DNA of 64,000 bases from contig JBMORL010000105.1 in NCBI GenBank assembly GCA_049322335.1, forward strand, positions 1-64,000. The letters are read 5' to 3'. The notes below the pieces were generated by a model. That model searched no databases and was not told the DNA's origin. It saw nothing but the letters and a program-made list of their open reading frames with translations. Of the stretch, positions 1 through 9,784 are shown one piece after another (within the stretch, counting starts at the first letter, position 1; the number at the start of each line of letters is the position of its first letter). This DNA comes from JBMORL01 sp049322335 (GTDB lineage: Bacteria; Bacteroidota; Bacteroidia; Flavobacteriales_D; UBA2798). The position numbers were made by a program, and so were the translations under genes.

Positions 1-479
1 TAGTACAGGAACTGATGTCTGTCCCCGATTTTAGCAGTGGCGATGATGCTCCTTTTGCCAAAGAGAAAAAATACATTGCCAACTTTAAAAAAGCCGTTTT
101 ACTCACAGCCGGTGCTGCTGCACAGAAAATAGGCATGCAATTAGCCAAAGAACAGGAAATACTAATGAACATTGCCGACATGGTGATTGATACTTACGTA
201 GCCGAATCACTGATGCTGCGCGTGGAGAAACTCACTAACGCCAAAGGCGCTGCCGCAACAGAAGTACAGCAATGCATCATGAAAGTATACATCAACGATG
301 CAGCTGATCGTATCCACAAAAACGGAAAAGAAGCTCTCAACGCCTTTGCCGAAGGAGACGAACAACGCATGATGCTGATGGGCATAAAACGCTTCACTAA
401 AACCGACTCGTTGAATACTAAAGATGCGAGGAGGAAGATTGCGGACTTACTAATTTCTGAAGGGAAATATTGTTTGTGA
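1..479 (+). CDS. acyl-CoA dehydrogenase, C-terminal part (5' end outside window)
   Basis: The reading frame is open through the left edge, so this is the 3' part of a longer gene; the ATG at 15 is internal. The visible ~155 residues are alpha-helical, with the stretch NIADMVIDTYVAESLMLRVE, which resembles the C-terminal helical region of the ~600-residue acyl-CoA dehydrogenases common in Bacteroidota. These are FAD enzymes of fatty-acid beta-oxidation. The FAD-binding and catalytic regions are not in the window, so the substrate chain length cannot be judged. An imperfect hairpin (arms GTAAAT and ATTTAC at 519-533) follows the stop codon but has no clear T-run, so it is not called as a terminator. 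Confidence 0.7.
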   Translation, partial: VQELMSVPDFSSGDDAPFAKEKKYIANFKKAVLLTAGAAAQKIGMQLAKEQEILMNIADMVIDTYVAESLMLRVEKLTNAKGAAATEVQQCIMKVYINDAADRIHKNGKEALNAFAEGDEQRMMLMGIKRFTKTDSLNTKDARRKIADLLISEGKYCL

Positions 480-613
480 TTAGGAAAACTATTACAAATT
501 TTTTATGAAAGGTTTGTAGTAAATACGATTTACGAACTTTACCTGGGTCTTATTGTTCGGGAATTACTCCTTTAAATACTAGCTTAACTAACTCTATTCT
601 TTTTCACTACCTA

Positions 614-1084
614 TCAATGCAAATCAAATGTTCGCACAAAATCGCGGTGAGGAGCTTGTGAGTGGCAGGGAATACAGGATGCGCCCTGGCCACCAATGCT
701 GTAAGCGGGATTTCCTGTAACATCATATTCGGCCCAATACCATTCGCTATTGAATTTATACATCATGGCATACAGCTGAAGCGTTGTTCCCGAATAAATT
801 TCTTTTACGATGAGCGATGAATCGGGAAAAACTCCCGAAGGAGATAATTCCAGTTGCCCGTTTAAAACAGAAACTGCTTTTTGATTAAAGCGCAGCTTAA
901 AACTTCCATGCGGACTATTTCCTCCTGCCGAAAGTGTATTTCCGTTTTGGTACCAGGAATGTCCTGTTGTATCTTTTGTAATAGAAAACAAATATTGGTC
1001 ATTCAATATACCCGGCAAAGAGCGGTCGTTTCGGCAGGAAAACAGGATAACCAACAGTAATGCAAAACAAACCGGCTTTTTCAT
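614..1084 (-). CDS. cytochrome P460-like lipoprotein with CxxCH haem motif
   Basis: This 156-residue protein starts with a lipoprotein signal whose lipobox is LLVILFSC, so it should be anchored to a periplasm-facing or outer membrane by Cys16. Near the C-terminus it has CIPCH, a single c-type haem attachment motif, followed by a short tail ending in DFVRTFDLH. A CxxCH close to the end followed by D-x-V-x-T is the layout of the cytochrome P460-like family. Members include hydroxylamine-oxidising P460, but most Bacteroidota members are uncharacterised. There is one haem motif only. The gene stands alone, facing away from the acyl-CoA dehydrogenase. A redox or small-molecule-sensing role is inference. 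Confidence 0.65.
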   Translation of the reverse strand: MKKPVCFALLLVILFSCRNDRSLPGILNDQYLFSITKDTTGHSWYQNGNTLSAGGNSPHGSFKLRFNQKAVSVLNGQLELSPSGVFPDSSLIVKEIYSGTTLQLYAMMYKFNSEWYWAEYDVTGNPAYSIGGQGASCIPCHSQAPHRDFVRTFDLH

Positions 1085-1200
1085 AAAGGTTTTTTCTAAA
1101 TGTCGGAAAAAGTAGCGGTTCCTTACAAAGGAAACTGTTAAAATCCCGGCTTTGGGTCGCGCATGCCAACCTTTCTGCCCCTCAGCCGGCTATTTACTTC

Positions 1201-1300
1201 TACCGATAGCTATCGGTATCACTATTCATGTATTCTGCTGTTATACTTCCGCATTACTATCTAACGTCTCCCAGTCTAAAATCTAACATCTCCCCTCCCC
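1201..1300. repeat. 18-bp perfect palindrome and degenerate intergenic repeat
   Basis: Positions 1201-1218 read TACCGATAGCTATCGGTA, a perfect 18-bp palindrome. About 40 bp further, 1259-1295 carries a mosaic of short words. On the minus strand it reads GGGAGATGTTAGA, then TTTTAGACT, then GGGAGACGTTAGA. This tract lies directly downstream of the porP stop codon. It is non-coding and resembles the degenerate word-like intergenic repeats seen elsewhere in this window. Confidence 0.6.
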
Positions 1301-1301
1301 C

Positions 1302-2309
1302 TCAAAACTTCGGACATTCTACGGGAAAGGCTTTCCTTTTTCTTTTTTTCATTTTGCAAAATTGATACGACAGGCTCAGTTCATGGGCACCACCGGTGAG
1401 GCCGCGAAGCCAGGAGATGGTGTGATCGTAACTGTAGCCTATGTTAAACCGGTCAAGGGTTACACCTGCGATGACAACTATCGCATCGTTATTGGGATAA
1501 CCTTTTTGATACGCTTTAAAAAGAGGAATGCCGCGATACCAAAGTCCGATGTTGAGTTTGTCGCGCGTAAGATAACAACCTATATCCAGCTGATCGAATT
1601 TGGCTTGCGAACGAAGATTGAAGGTAGGTGAAATATATCTCGTGGTTTTCGAATCATCGGCATCACCGCTTACCAAAATTTTTGTACCGCCATGCAATGA
1701 AAATTTCATGGGCAAACGTGATTCGGCACCCAATAAAGATTCATTGGGATTGGTGATATGATGAAAACTCATTCCCGCCCAGTACTTTTTAGAGAACACC
1801 AGCATACCGGTATTGAAATCGGCAATGGTTACTGCCTGTGCAGGATTTTCTATGGATATGGAGGCATTTCCGCGGGCAATCTGATCGCCAAAAAGAAGAT
1901 CGTAGAAATTAACAGAGCGGTTGATGATTCCACCCTGCATGCCAAAACGAAAACCGAGATTACGGTTCACCACCAGCTCATAGGCGAATGAACCATACAC
2001 ACCTGTAGAACGCAGTCTTCCGCTTCCTGCACGGTCGTTGGTAAAAAGAACACCAAGGCCAACACCGTTATTCACCAGGTAATGATCGAATGATACCATT
2101 TCCGAAACATATCCACCGGGGATAGAGGGCCACTGGTTGCGCACATTGGTAGACAATCTTCCGCATACATTGGCACCGGTGAAAGCAGGATTGAGATACA
2201 ACGGTGCGGAATAATATTGGGCAAACTGCATATCCTGCGCGCTGGCCTGCCACGCAAATGACAACAGCAGAAATGTTGCAACGGTTTTGTATGTTATTTT
2301 TTTAATCAT
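1302..2309 (-). CDS. PorP/SprF family type IX secretion outer-membrane protein
   Basis: This is a 335-residue protein with a cleavable signal peptide ending in ASAQ. The mature start DMQFAQYYSAPLYLNPAFTG is the hallmark of the PorP/SprF family, 14-strand-like outer-membrane proteins that work with T9SS type B substrates and surface adhesins. In Flavobacterium, SprF is needed for surface localisation of SprB. The gene is last in an operon: its start overlaps the end of the PD40 gene by 8 bp, and the giant SprB-repeat adhesin lies before that. The context suggests this paralogue is the dedicated partner of that adhesin. Length and N-terminus are normal for the family. Confidence 0.93.
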   Translation of the reverse strand: MIKKITYKTVATFLLLSFAWQASAQDMQFAQYYSAPLYLNPAFTGANVCGRLSTNVRNQWPSIPGGYVSEMVSFDHYLVNNGVGLGVLFTNDRAGSGRLRSTGVYGSFAYELVVNRNLGFRFGMQGGIINRSVNFYDLLFGDQIARGNASISIENPAQAVTIADFNTGMLVFSKKYWAGMSFHHITNPNESLLGAESRLPMKFSLHGGTKILVSGDADDSKTTRYISPTFNLRSQAKFDQLDIGCYLTRDKLNIGLWYRGIPLFKAYQKGYPNNDAIVVIAGVTLDRFNIGYSYDHTISWLRGLTGGAHELSLSYQFCKMKKRKRKAFPVECPKF

Positions 2310-3861
2310 CTTTTCGTTTTAGAATGTATTGAAGCGTTTCGTTGGAAGGTTCAATGTCTTCTGTAATGCTGTAATATTTTTTTGCTTCCACCACAATGCT
2401 GTATTCCTTATCGGGTTCCAGCAGGATGATGAATCTGCCGGTGAGCGGGTTGGAATGGTATTCGCCATTTATTTTCCGGCTACTTTTATCCAGCACCACC
2501 AGCTTCGCATCCACGGGTGATTTTTCTTCATTCAAAACAAAACCGGTAACTACTTTATAACCGAAATTGTCCCTGAAAGTGACGATATAAATATCAGTCT
2601 CACCAAATCCGTCTTCGCGTTTGGAAGAAAAATAGCCGGTGGAACCGTCAGCGGAAAGAACGAAATAAATATCATCATCAACGGTGTTGAGCGGGTAACC
2701 CAGATTCACGGGTTTTTGCCAGTTTCCTGCTTCATCGCGGTCGGAACGGTAAATGTCGTATCCGCCCATTCCGGGATGGCCGGTGGAAGAAAAATACAGC
2801 TTATCATCATCCGGATGAATAAAAGGTGCGTCTTCATCATACATCGTGTTGATCTCCGAACCCAGGTTCACTGCTTTACTCCACTCCCCGTTAGGAAGCT
2901 TTACCGAACGGTAAATATCTTTTCCGCCATATCCACCGGGACGATTGCTGGAAAAATAAATGGTGTTTCCGTCAGAAGAAAAACAGGCGCTGGCTTCCAC
3001 CCATTCGGGAGAATTGATCTCTTCATCCAGTAAAACCGGGTCGCTCCATTTTGTTCCATCGAAAGTAGTGAGGTAAATATCTCCTGCTACCAATGATGCG
3101 CTGGTGCGATAAATAAGAAGGTTTTCTCCTTCGGGAGTAAGCCCTACACAGGCATCGTGTGTTCTGGTGTTCACCGGTGAGTCAACGCGGATCACATTTT
3201 TCCATTGACCGTTCAGGTATTCGGCCATGTATACATCTTCATAATAATCGTTCATGGGATCTTTTCGGTTGCCGGATGATCCTTCTCTGCGTGAAGTGAA
3301 AAAAAGTTTTTTTCCGTCAGCTGATACCAGCGGAACGTATTCGGGATAAGGAGAGTTGATCTTTTCACCGATATTGGAAATACTGATGATATTGTTCTCG
3401 CGGCTCAGTTCTTTCATGGCATAGGCGCATTTTTCGAGCAGCAGTGTTATCTCCTGGTCGCTGTGTTCTTTCATGTCGGATTTTTTCAGCAGGTATTTTT
3501 CATATTCACTCATCGCCTCGCTGAACATCTGGTGAAGGTGATACATGTTACCGAGATAATAATACAATTCGATAACAGGTTTTACTTTTGCGCGCTCAAA
3601 ATTTTTCAGAGCATCATAACGCAGGCGTTTGATATTGTATTTACATACACCCGCATGGTAATTAAGATAAGGATCCAGCGAGTCGGCTTGCAGTAATTGT
3701 TCGAAAAGCTGAAGTGAATTGTAATAATCCCCCTTGTCAAAAAGATTTTCGGCTTTTATCCGGATTTTTTTCTTTTCTTTTTTGGTTAATGCCTGTGCGC
3801 TTGCAAACGAAAATGAAAGCAATAACAAAAGAGAGAATACTATGTATTGAATTTTTTTCAT
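2302..3861 (-). CDS. TPR-PD40 (WD40-like beta-propeller) T9SS-associated protein without OmpA domain
   Basis: This 519-residue protein has a signal peptide (ends FASAQ), a TPR region at about residues 30-150, PD40-type propeller blades at about 170-430 (repeated G-x-x-L/I-Y/F-F-S-S-x-R/G signatures such as GNTIYFSSNRPGG and DKLYFSSTGH), and a carboxypeptidase-regulatory-like beta-sandwich at about 430-500. It resembles the N-terminal three quarters of PorE, but it ends before any OmpA peptidoglycan-binding domain. The gene is in the middle of the adhesin operon, 4 nt after the adhesin stop, and overlaps porP by 8 bp. Its likely role is as a periplasmic partner of this PorP and adhesin. That role is inferred from synteny and family. 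Confidence 0.85.
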   Translation of the reverse strand: MKKIQYIVFSLLLLLSFSFASAQALTKKEKKKIRIKAENLFDKGDYYNSLQLFEQLLQADSLDPYLNYHAGVCKYNIKRLRYDALKNFERAKVKPVIELYYYLGNMYHLHQMFSEAMSEYEKYLLKKSDMKEHSDQEITLLLEKCAYAMKELSRENNIISISNIGEKINSPYPEYVPLVSADGKKLFFTSRREGSSGNRKDPMNDYYEDVYMAEYLNGQWKNVIRVDSPVNTRTHDACVGLTPEGENLLIYRTSASLVAGDIYLTTFDGTKWSDPVLLDEEINSPEWVEASACFSSDGNTIYFSSNRPGGYGGKDIYRSVKLPNGEWSKAVNLGSEINTMYDEDAPFIHPDDDKLYFSSTGHPGMGGYDIYRSDRDEAGNWQKPVNLGYPLNTVDDDIYFVLSADGSTGYFSSKREDGFGETDIYIVTFRDNFGYKVVTGFVLNEEKSPVDAKLVVLDKSSRKINGEYHSNPLTGRFIILLEPDKEYSIVVEAKKYYSITEDIEPSNETLQYILKRKDD

Positions 3862-3865
3862 GTTG

Positions 3866-6800
3866 TTATCTCAATAAAGTTACATCTCCGGCAACCGAAA
3901 ATTTTCTTCCGTCAATAAATCCTACATCCGCTTTCCATACATAAACTCCCAGCTGGCATAATTTTCCCCTGTAATATCCGTCCCACCCGATGTTGATATC
4001 AAATGTCTCGAATATCAGTTCTCCCCAGCGGTTAAATATCTGCATGTGAAATTCATCCACACCGGCTGTATAGGGAAAGAAAACATTATTGCTGAGATCG
4101 CTATAGGAATACGTTCCTCCGTTGGGGGAATCGGGATCGGGAGTAAAGGCGTTAGGAAATGTGATATCGCTGGTTGCCGTCACTTCCTGCTGCGTGGTAT
4201 CAGTACAACCATATTGATTGATGGCAATAAGCTGAACCGTATACGTGCCGATGTTGGAATACAAGTGAACCGGTTCAAACTGTGTGGAGGTGGTGCCATC
4301 ACCAAAATCCCATTGATAATTTACAGCACCCTGCGAAGTATTGTCGGTAACCATTGTTTCGAACGGAAGCATGAACGTGTTGGAGTTGAGAATAAAATCC
4401 GCTACGGGATTGGGATATACGCTGATGATGTAATTGCTGCCGGAAGAATTGCTCACACATCCCGCCCACGTAACCACCGAAAGAATAACATTATAACTGC
4501 CGGGAACCGTATAGATATACACCGGGGTTTCTGCAATGGAAGAATCACCATTCCCGAAATCCCACGACCATGAATATACCGAATCAATGGGAACCACCTG
4601 CGACATGTCCGAAAAATTCACCGTAAGCGGCACACAACCCGAAACCACATCAGATCCGATAAAAACCCCGGGAGGCGGAATAAAATCTACGGTCACCGAA
4701 TCACTTACACTAATCCCACATGAGTTAGTAACGGTGCACACATAAGTGGTGGAAACAACGGGGAATACCATAAATCCACCGGGACCTGGCCCAAGGCCAT
4801 TGTTCCACGTATAGGTGATATTACCGGGATTTCCAGATACGGCAGCAAAAATCAAAGAACCCGTACCGGGACATATGGGTGTAGTTCCTCCCACATAAAC
4901 ACTTCCGGGTGAAAGATCATACACCAATACAAACGCTGAATCCGTATTTCCCGCACAACCGTTCATATCGTATGCAGTTACTGCATAAGTGGTGGAAGCT
5001 GGCGGAGTAAAAGTTTGTGTGCCGCTGGTGGTAGAAGTTACAGGATTCCAGATGTAAAAATAGCTGCCCGATCCGCCCGAACCTGTAGCCACTAATGTTG
5101 TGCTTTGCCCGGGGCAAATGGTATCACCGGGAGTAACTACTGTAACAACCGGTGCAGGGTCAATGAGCGTTGCCGTAGTATTGATATTGCATCCGTTGAT
5201 ATCGGTAGCCGTTACAGTATATGTACCTGCAGGTAATCCTACCGCAGTAGCTGTAAATTGTACGGGAACAGAAGACCATGTATAATTATAGGGCGCTGTT
5301 CCACCCGATGCTGCAGCAGTGGACGACCCGTTAGCATAACCTGTGCAGGAAGGATAAGTAAGCGACTGAATGCTGATGGATAATGGTGTGGGTTGTGTCA
5401 CCTGTCCTGTGGCTACATTGGTACAACCGTTGGCATCGGTAACGGTGACCGAATAATTACCAACAGGCAACCCGGAAGCCGTTATACCGGTTCCCCCGAA
5501 TGGCGACCACGAATAGGTGTAGGGAGAAGTTCCACCCGAAACTGCAGCGGTAACGGAACCATCACTTCCGCCAAAGCAGTTTACATGATCAATCGATGCA
5601 ATAGCGGCATTAAGCTGGGGAGGTTGTGAAATGGTAACACTAACGGTATCGGAACAACCATTGGCATCGGTAATGATAGCCTGGTAAACACCTGCAGAAA
5701 GATTTTGAGCCAGGGAAGCAGTGGTTCCATATGGAAGCCACAGGTATTGATAGGGCGCTGTTCCTCCGGAAGGAGCCGCCAGTGCCGATCCATCTGCCAT
5801 ACCATAACAACTGGCGTCAATAGAAACGGAAATTTGAGCAACAGGCCCTGGAATATTATTCACCGTTGCGCCAGCCGAAGAAATACATCCGCGCGAATCG
5901 GTAACCTGCACCGAATAATTTCCGGGAGCGACCCCTGAAATAAAAGAAGTAGTTTGTCCTCCGGGCGACCAGAGGTAAGTGTAAGGTCCTGTTCCGCCTG
6001 AAACGAGTGCAGATACCGTTCCATTGGCATTTCCACAGGTAGCATTCTGCACAAATACGTTAACCGTTAGTGGATAAGGTTGCGCTACTGTAGTCGTGAA
6101 CACCGCATTACATCCGGCTGCATCGGTAACGGTTACACTGTAATTTCCTGCCGAAAGTCCGGTAGCCGTTTGCGCACTGCTCACTACAGGCGACCATAAA
6201 TATGTATACCCCGGTGTTCCGCCCGAAGGATTAACGGTAGCTGTTCCGTCTGATCCACCGGTGCAGGAAACAGATGTGGTGGTGATCGTTGCTGTAACTC
6301 CGTTAGCGGGTTGTGTAATGGTGAAACTAACGGACGCCACACAGCCTTCCGCGTCCACTACATTTACTGTATAGTTTCCGGCTGTAAGATTGTTGGCCGA
6401 AGAAGAAGCCGAACCAAATGGCAGCCATTGGTAAATATAACCGGGTGTTCCCCCTGAAGCACTTACGGAAGCTGTTCCGTTGTTTCCTCCGAAGCAACTT
6501 ACATTCGTAATAGTCCCCTGGTTAAGCAAAAGTGGTGTGGGTTGATTGATCGTATAGGATGCCTGTTCCTGACAACCGTTGGCATCGGTTACGGTTAACG
6601 TATAGGTTCCAATCGTTAGCCCCGATACGGAAGGTGTAGTAAATCCTCCCGGCATCCACGAATAGGTATAACCCGGTGTTCCGCCCGAAATTGTGGAAGA
6701 AATAGTTCCGTCACTTCCGCCAAAACAATTCACGTCTGTTCCGCTGAGATAGATGGAAATGGGAGACGGCTCGGTAATCACGGGGCTCGTAGTAGCCAGC

Positions 6801-9784
6801 GACTGGCATCCGTTGGTATCTGTAACTGTTACTGTATATGATCCTGCTATTAATCCGGAAGCCGTTAGTCCGTTTCCTCCATAAGGCGTCCAGTTAATGA
6901 TAAAAGGCCCTGCCCCGCCCGAAATTCCTGCAGTAGCTGATCCGTCATTTCCTCCGTAACAGGACACATTGGTTACCGAAATAATGGTGACGGAGGGCCC
7001 TGAATTATCATTTACCAAAACTCCTGCCTGTTGCGAACATCCTGCTGCGTCAGTCACCACCACGTTATAAGAGCCCGAAAGCAATCCTGTTTCCGTTGCT
7101 CCCGTCCCACCTGATGGGGACCAGAGATACGTATAGCCCGGTGTTCCTCCCGATGCGCTTACTGAAGCCTGTCCGTTAGCCATGCTGCAAGTGGAATTGA
7201 CGGATGAAGTTGTTAACACAATTAATGATGGCTCAGTGATCGTTACTACAACAGAGTCCGTACATCCATTGGCATCGGTGGAGGTAACAGAATAAGCTCC
7301 GGCATATACATTGCTTAATGTGTCGTTGGCAATATTTACTCCACTCCAGAAGTAGGAATAGGGAGATGTGCCACCTGAAGAAGAAGCCACTGCCATTCCA
7401 TCGGCTGTTCCGTTACAGGAAGCTGCCGTGGGCGAAGCTGTTACATTTAATGCTGTGGCCGGCTGGCTGATGAACACACTGGATACAAGTACGCATCCGT
7501 TCACATCGGTTACAGTAATGGATTGTGTTCCTGCACTCAACCCGGAGGCCGTTACAGTAGTTATTCCCGATGGTTGCCAGCTGTATGTGTACCCGGGTGT
7601 ACCACCGTTTACCGAAGCTGTAGCAGAACCATCCGCTCCACCGAAACAACTTACGTTGGCAATATTTACGAATGAAATAGTAAGTGGTGGTGGTTCGGTG
7701 ATCACAAAAGGCGTGATGACAAAACAACCGTTGGCATCGGTAGTGGTGAGCGTATAATTTCCTGCCGGAAGCAAACTGGCGGATGAACCCGTTCCTCCCG
7801 AAGGTTGCCACAGGTAAGTATAACCGGGTGTGCCACCTGAAACTGCTGAAGTAGCTGAACCGTTATTCGAAGCAGGACAGGTTTCATTATTGGAAGTAAC
7901 TGAAACAACTAACGGAGCCGGTTCCGTAATTGTAACAAAATTATTGGCCGAACATCCGTTGGCATCGGTCACTACTACCGTATACGTTCCTGCCGGTAAA
8001 CCGTTGGCAATGGAAGATGTGGCCCCGCCCGGACTCCACAAATACGAATAAGGAGCGGTTCCTCCACTGGCAGCAACAGCCACCGAACCATCGCTTCCCC
8101 CGGCACATGAAACATCGTTGCCGGAAACCGTTGTAGTAAGCAACGGGGGTTCTGTTATAGTAATGGTATCGCTGGCAGTGCAGCTATTGATATCGGTTAC
8201 GGAAACAACATAGGTTCCCGCAAAAAGATTTGACACTGAAGAACTGGTTGCTCCACCGGGCGACCATAAATAGGAATACCCCGGAGTTCCTCCCGAAACA
8301 GCTATGGAAGCCGAACCAGTGTTGGTTCCCGAACAAAGAATATCGGTTCCCTGTATGGCAGTAACCAACGGAAAAGGTTGTGTAACCAAAGCTGTATCTG
8401 TTCCTGTACACCCATAAGTATCAGTAACCGTAACGATATAATTTCCCGCTGTGAGGCCGGTGATGGAAGAAGTAGTTTGTGCAGGAGATGTGTTCCAGCT
8501 GAAAGAAAACGGAGAACCGGGCCCCGTGACACTTACTGAAGCCGAACCGTTATTTCCTCCGTAACAACTAACGTTTACCGGATTTGTGCTGATTGCTGCG
8601 GTGAATTGTGTATAATTAATAACAACGGAATCCGAATCAGGAGGACAAGTTCCATTATTAGTAGTGGTAAGAATCAATAGTACCGATCCTGCAGCGATTT
8701 CGGAAGCGGTGGGAGTATAAACAGCATTCAGGGTAGTGTTAGCGGGAGAAAATGTTCCGCCACCACCACTCCATATACCTGTTGTTGTTCCTGTCACGCT
8801 TCCCGATAATGTCACATCCGGGTTGGTTCCGCAAACAGATACATCGGACCCGGCATTGGCAGTAATAGGGTTCGCAAAGGCGGTGACCGTTATGCTGGTT
8901 GATGTGGGAGGGCAGCCCGAAGCATCACCCATCACCACGCTATAGGTTCCCGCACCCACAGTTATAGAAGAAGTGAGCGCCCCGGTATTCCATTGGTAAT
9001 TATAGGGAGGAGTTCCCCCGCTTCCTGTTGCGGTAATCGTTGTATTGGATTGTCCAAAACACACAGTAGGATTTACCGGGAGAATGTTTACATACAAAGT
9101 AGGATTGAATGTTACCCTTACAGTATCGCAAATGGTTTGAAAATTACATTGGGCAATTGGTGCACCGCAAATAAGATAATCTACAAAAGGAGGATATCCT
9201 GCCTGTGCCTGCACCTGTGTAGAAGAGCAACCTGAAGTGCAGCTGAGATAATTATCATATTGACCTGTAATGCCTGGAAATACAGAAGTCCATGTCACCG
9301 TACTGTCTATTAAACCGGTTACTGACAAACTTCCGGTGCAACCGTCATTTATTACAATATCCAGTCCGGCCGTAGCAGCGGGGACGGAAGTAATACTATA
9401 GGTGTTGGGGTTATTTCCCGGTTTGCAAAAAGTGATAATATGGGGACCGGGTCCTGAAAGACAAATTACATCCCCTACCGGTGTGGGCGGACCACAATTT
9501 ACCTGGTAAAATAATGCACCGGGAGGAACTGCACCGGAAGCGATATTGAAAGAAATTCCCGCAGCAGCAGGATCGAGTGTAATGATAAATTTTACGCAGC
9601 GGTCAGGTGGTGTTGTGCCACAGCAGTTATCTGAACGAGTAATAACAGGGCTTATCCACACACTATCCGGGTTACCTGTAAGATCAACGGTAACCACGGG
9701 AGTATTGGGCCCACATTGAGAAAACAGTTGCACGGGTGTGAGAAAAGCAAACCATGAAAAAGCAATCAGGTAGAATCTTTTCAT
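3866..9784 (-). CDS. giant SprB-repeat/PKD adhesin with T9SS type B C-terminal domain
   Basis: This 1972-residue surface protein begins with a signal peptide (VQLFSQC). An N-terminal region of about 240 residues is followed by two Ig-like segments, then about 15 tandem SprB repeats of roughly 70-75 residues (about residues 385-1520). Typical repeat elements are NVSCFGG.DGSA, SGGTPGYTYLWSP, AGNYSVTVTDANGC and ITEP. After these come two Ig-like segments, two PKD domains with WDFGNGDSS and WDFGDGTTS, and a final ~100-residue gliding-motility-associated CTD (PNAFTPDPDSPNGG, IFNRWGELIFET, GWDGYY, GVYVWK, ending VTLLR). The CTD marks it for T9SS export. SprB in Flavobacterium is a mobile gliding adhesin, and this is a likely adhesin of the same build. 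It is first in the operon with PD40 and PorP genes. Repeat number may be unstable or mis-assembled. Confidence 0.92.
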   Translation of the reverse strand: MKRFYLIAFSWFAFLTPVQLFSQCGPNTPVVTVDLTGNPDSVWISPVITRSDNCCGTTPPDRCVKFIITLDPAAAGISFNIASGAVPPGALFYQVNCGPPTPVGDVICLSGPGPHIITFCKPGNNPNTYSITSVPAATAGLDIVINDGCTGSLSVTGLIDSTVTWTSVFPGITGQYDNYLSCTSGCSSTQVQAQAGYPPFVDYLICGAPIAQCNFQTICDTVRVTFNPTLYVNILPVNPTVCFGQSNTTITATGSGGTPPYNYQWNTGALTSSITVGAGTYSVVMGDASGCPPTSTSITVTAFANPITANAGSDVSVCGTNPDVTLSGSVTGTTTGIWSGGGGTFSPANTTLNAVYTPTASEIAAGSVLLILTTTNNGTCPPDSDSVVINYTQFTAAISTNPVNVSCYGGNNGSASVSVTGPGSPFSFSWNTSPAQTTSSITGLTAGNYIVTVTDTYGCTGTDTALVTQPFPLVTAIQGTDILCSGTNTGSASIAVSGGTPGYSYLWSPGGATSSSVSNLFAGTYVVSVTDINSCTASDTITITEPPLLTTTVSGNDVSCAGGSDGSVAVAASGGTAPYSYLWSPGGATSSIANGLPAGTYTVVVTDANGCSANNFVTITEPAPLVVSVTSNNETCPASNNGSATSAVSGGTPGYTYLWQPSGGTGSSASLLPAGNYTLTTTDANGCFVITPFVITEPPPLTISFVNIANVSCFGGADGSATASVNGGTPGYTYSWQPSGITTVTASGLSAGTQSITVTDVNGCVLVSSVFISQPATALNVTASPTAASCNGTADGMAVASSSGGTSPYSYFWSGVNIANDTLSNVYAGAYSVTSTDANGCTDSVVVTITEPSLIVLTTSSVNSTCSMANGQASVSASGGTPGYTYLWSPSGGTGATETGLLSGSYNVVVTDAAGCSQQAGVLVNDNSGPSVTIISVTNVSCYGGNDGSATAGISGGAGPFIINWTPYGGNGLTASGLIAGSYTVTVTDTNGCQSLATTSPVITEPSPISIYLSGTDVNCFGGSDGTISSTISGGTPGYTYSWMPGGFTTPSVSGLTIGTYTLTVTDANGCQEQASYTINQPTPLLLNQGTITNVSCFGGNNGTASVSASGGTPGYIYQWLPFGSASSSANNLTAGNYTVNVVDAEGCVASVSFTITQPANGVTATITTTSVSCTGGSDGTATVNPSGGTPGYTYLWSPVVSSAQTATGLSAGNYSVTVTDAAGCNAVFTTTVAQPYPLTVNVFVQNATCGNANGTVSALVSGGTGPYTYLWSPGGQTTSFISGVAPGNYSVQVTDSRGCISSAGATVNNIPGPVAQISVSIDASCYGMADGSALAAPSGGTAPYQYLWLPYGTTASLAQNLSAGVYQAIITDANGCSDTVSVTISQPPQLNAAIASIDHVNCFGGSDGSVTAAVSGGTSPYTYSWSPFGGTGITASGLPVGNYSVTVTDANGCTNVATGQVTQPTPLSISIQSLTYPSCTGYANGSSTAAASGGTAPYNYTWSSVPVQFTATAVGLPAGTYTVTATDINGCNINTTATLIDPAPVVTVVTPGDTICPGQSTTLVATGSGGSGSYFYIWNPVTSTTSGTQTFTPPASTTYAVTAYDMNGCAGNTDSAFVLVYDLSPGSVYVGGTTPICPGTGSLIFAAVSGNPGNITYTWNNGLGPGPGGFMVFPVVSTTYVCTVTNSCGISVSDSVTVDFIPPPGVFIGSDVVSGCVPLTVNFSDMSQVVPIDSVYSWSWDFGNGDSSIAETPVYIYTVPGSYNVILSVVTWAGCVSNSSGSNYIISVYPNPVADFILNSNTFMLPFETMVTDNTSQGAVNYQWDFGDGTTSTQFEPVHLYSNIGTYTVQLIAINQYGCTDTTQQEVTATSDITFPNAFTPDPDSPNGGTYSYSDLSNNVFFPYTAGVDEFHMQIFNRWGELIFETFDINIGWDGYYRGKLCQLGVYVWKADVGFIDGRKFSVAGDVTLLR

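Noticed and set aside
4900..8600. Tandem periodic DNA that could be read as a CRISPR-like or satellite array
   Set aside because: The ~220-bp period matches the SprB protein repeats on the minus strand, with coding-type divergence and no short exact repeats separated by unique spacers.
4046..9235. Several plus-strand frames opposite the adhesin gene
   Set aside because: They are composition shadows of the repetitive Gly/Thr-rich adhesin, with no start signals or recognisable domains.
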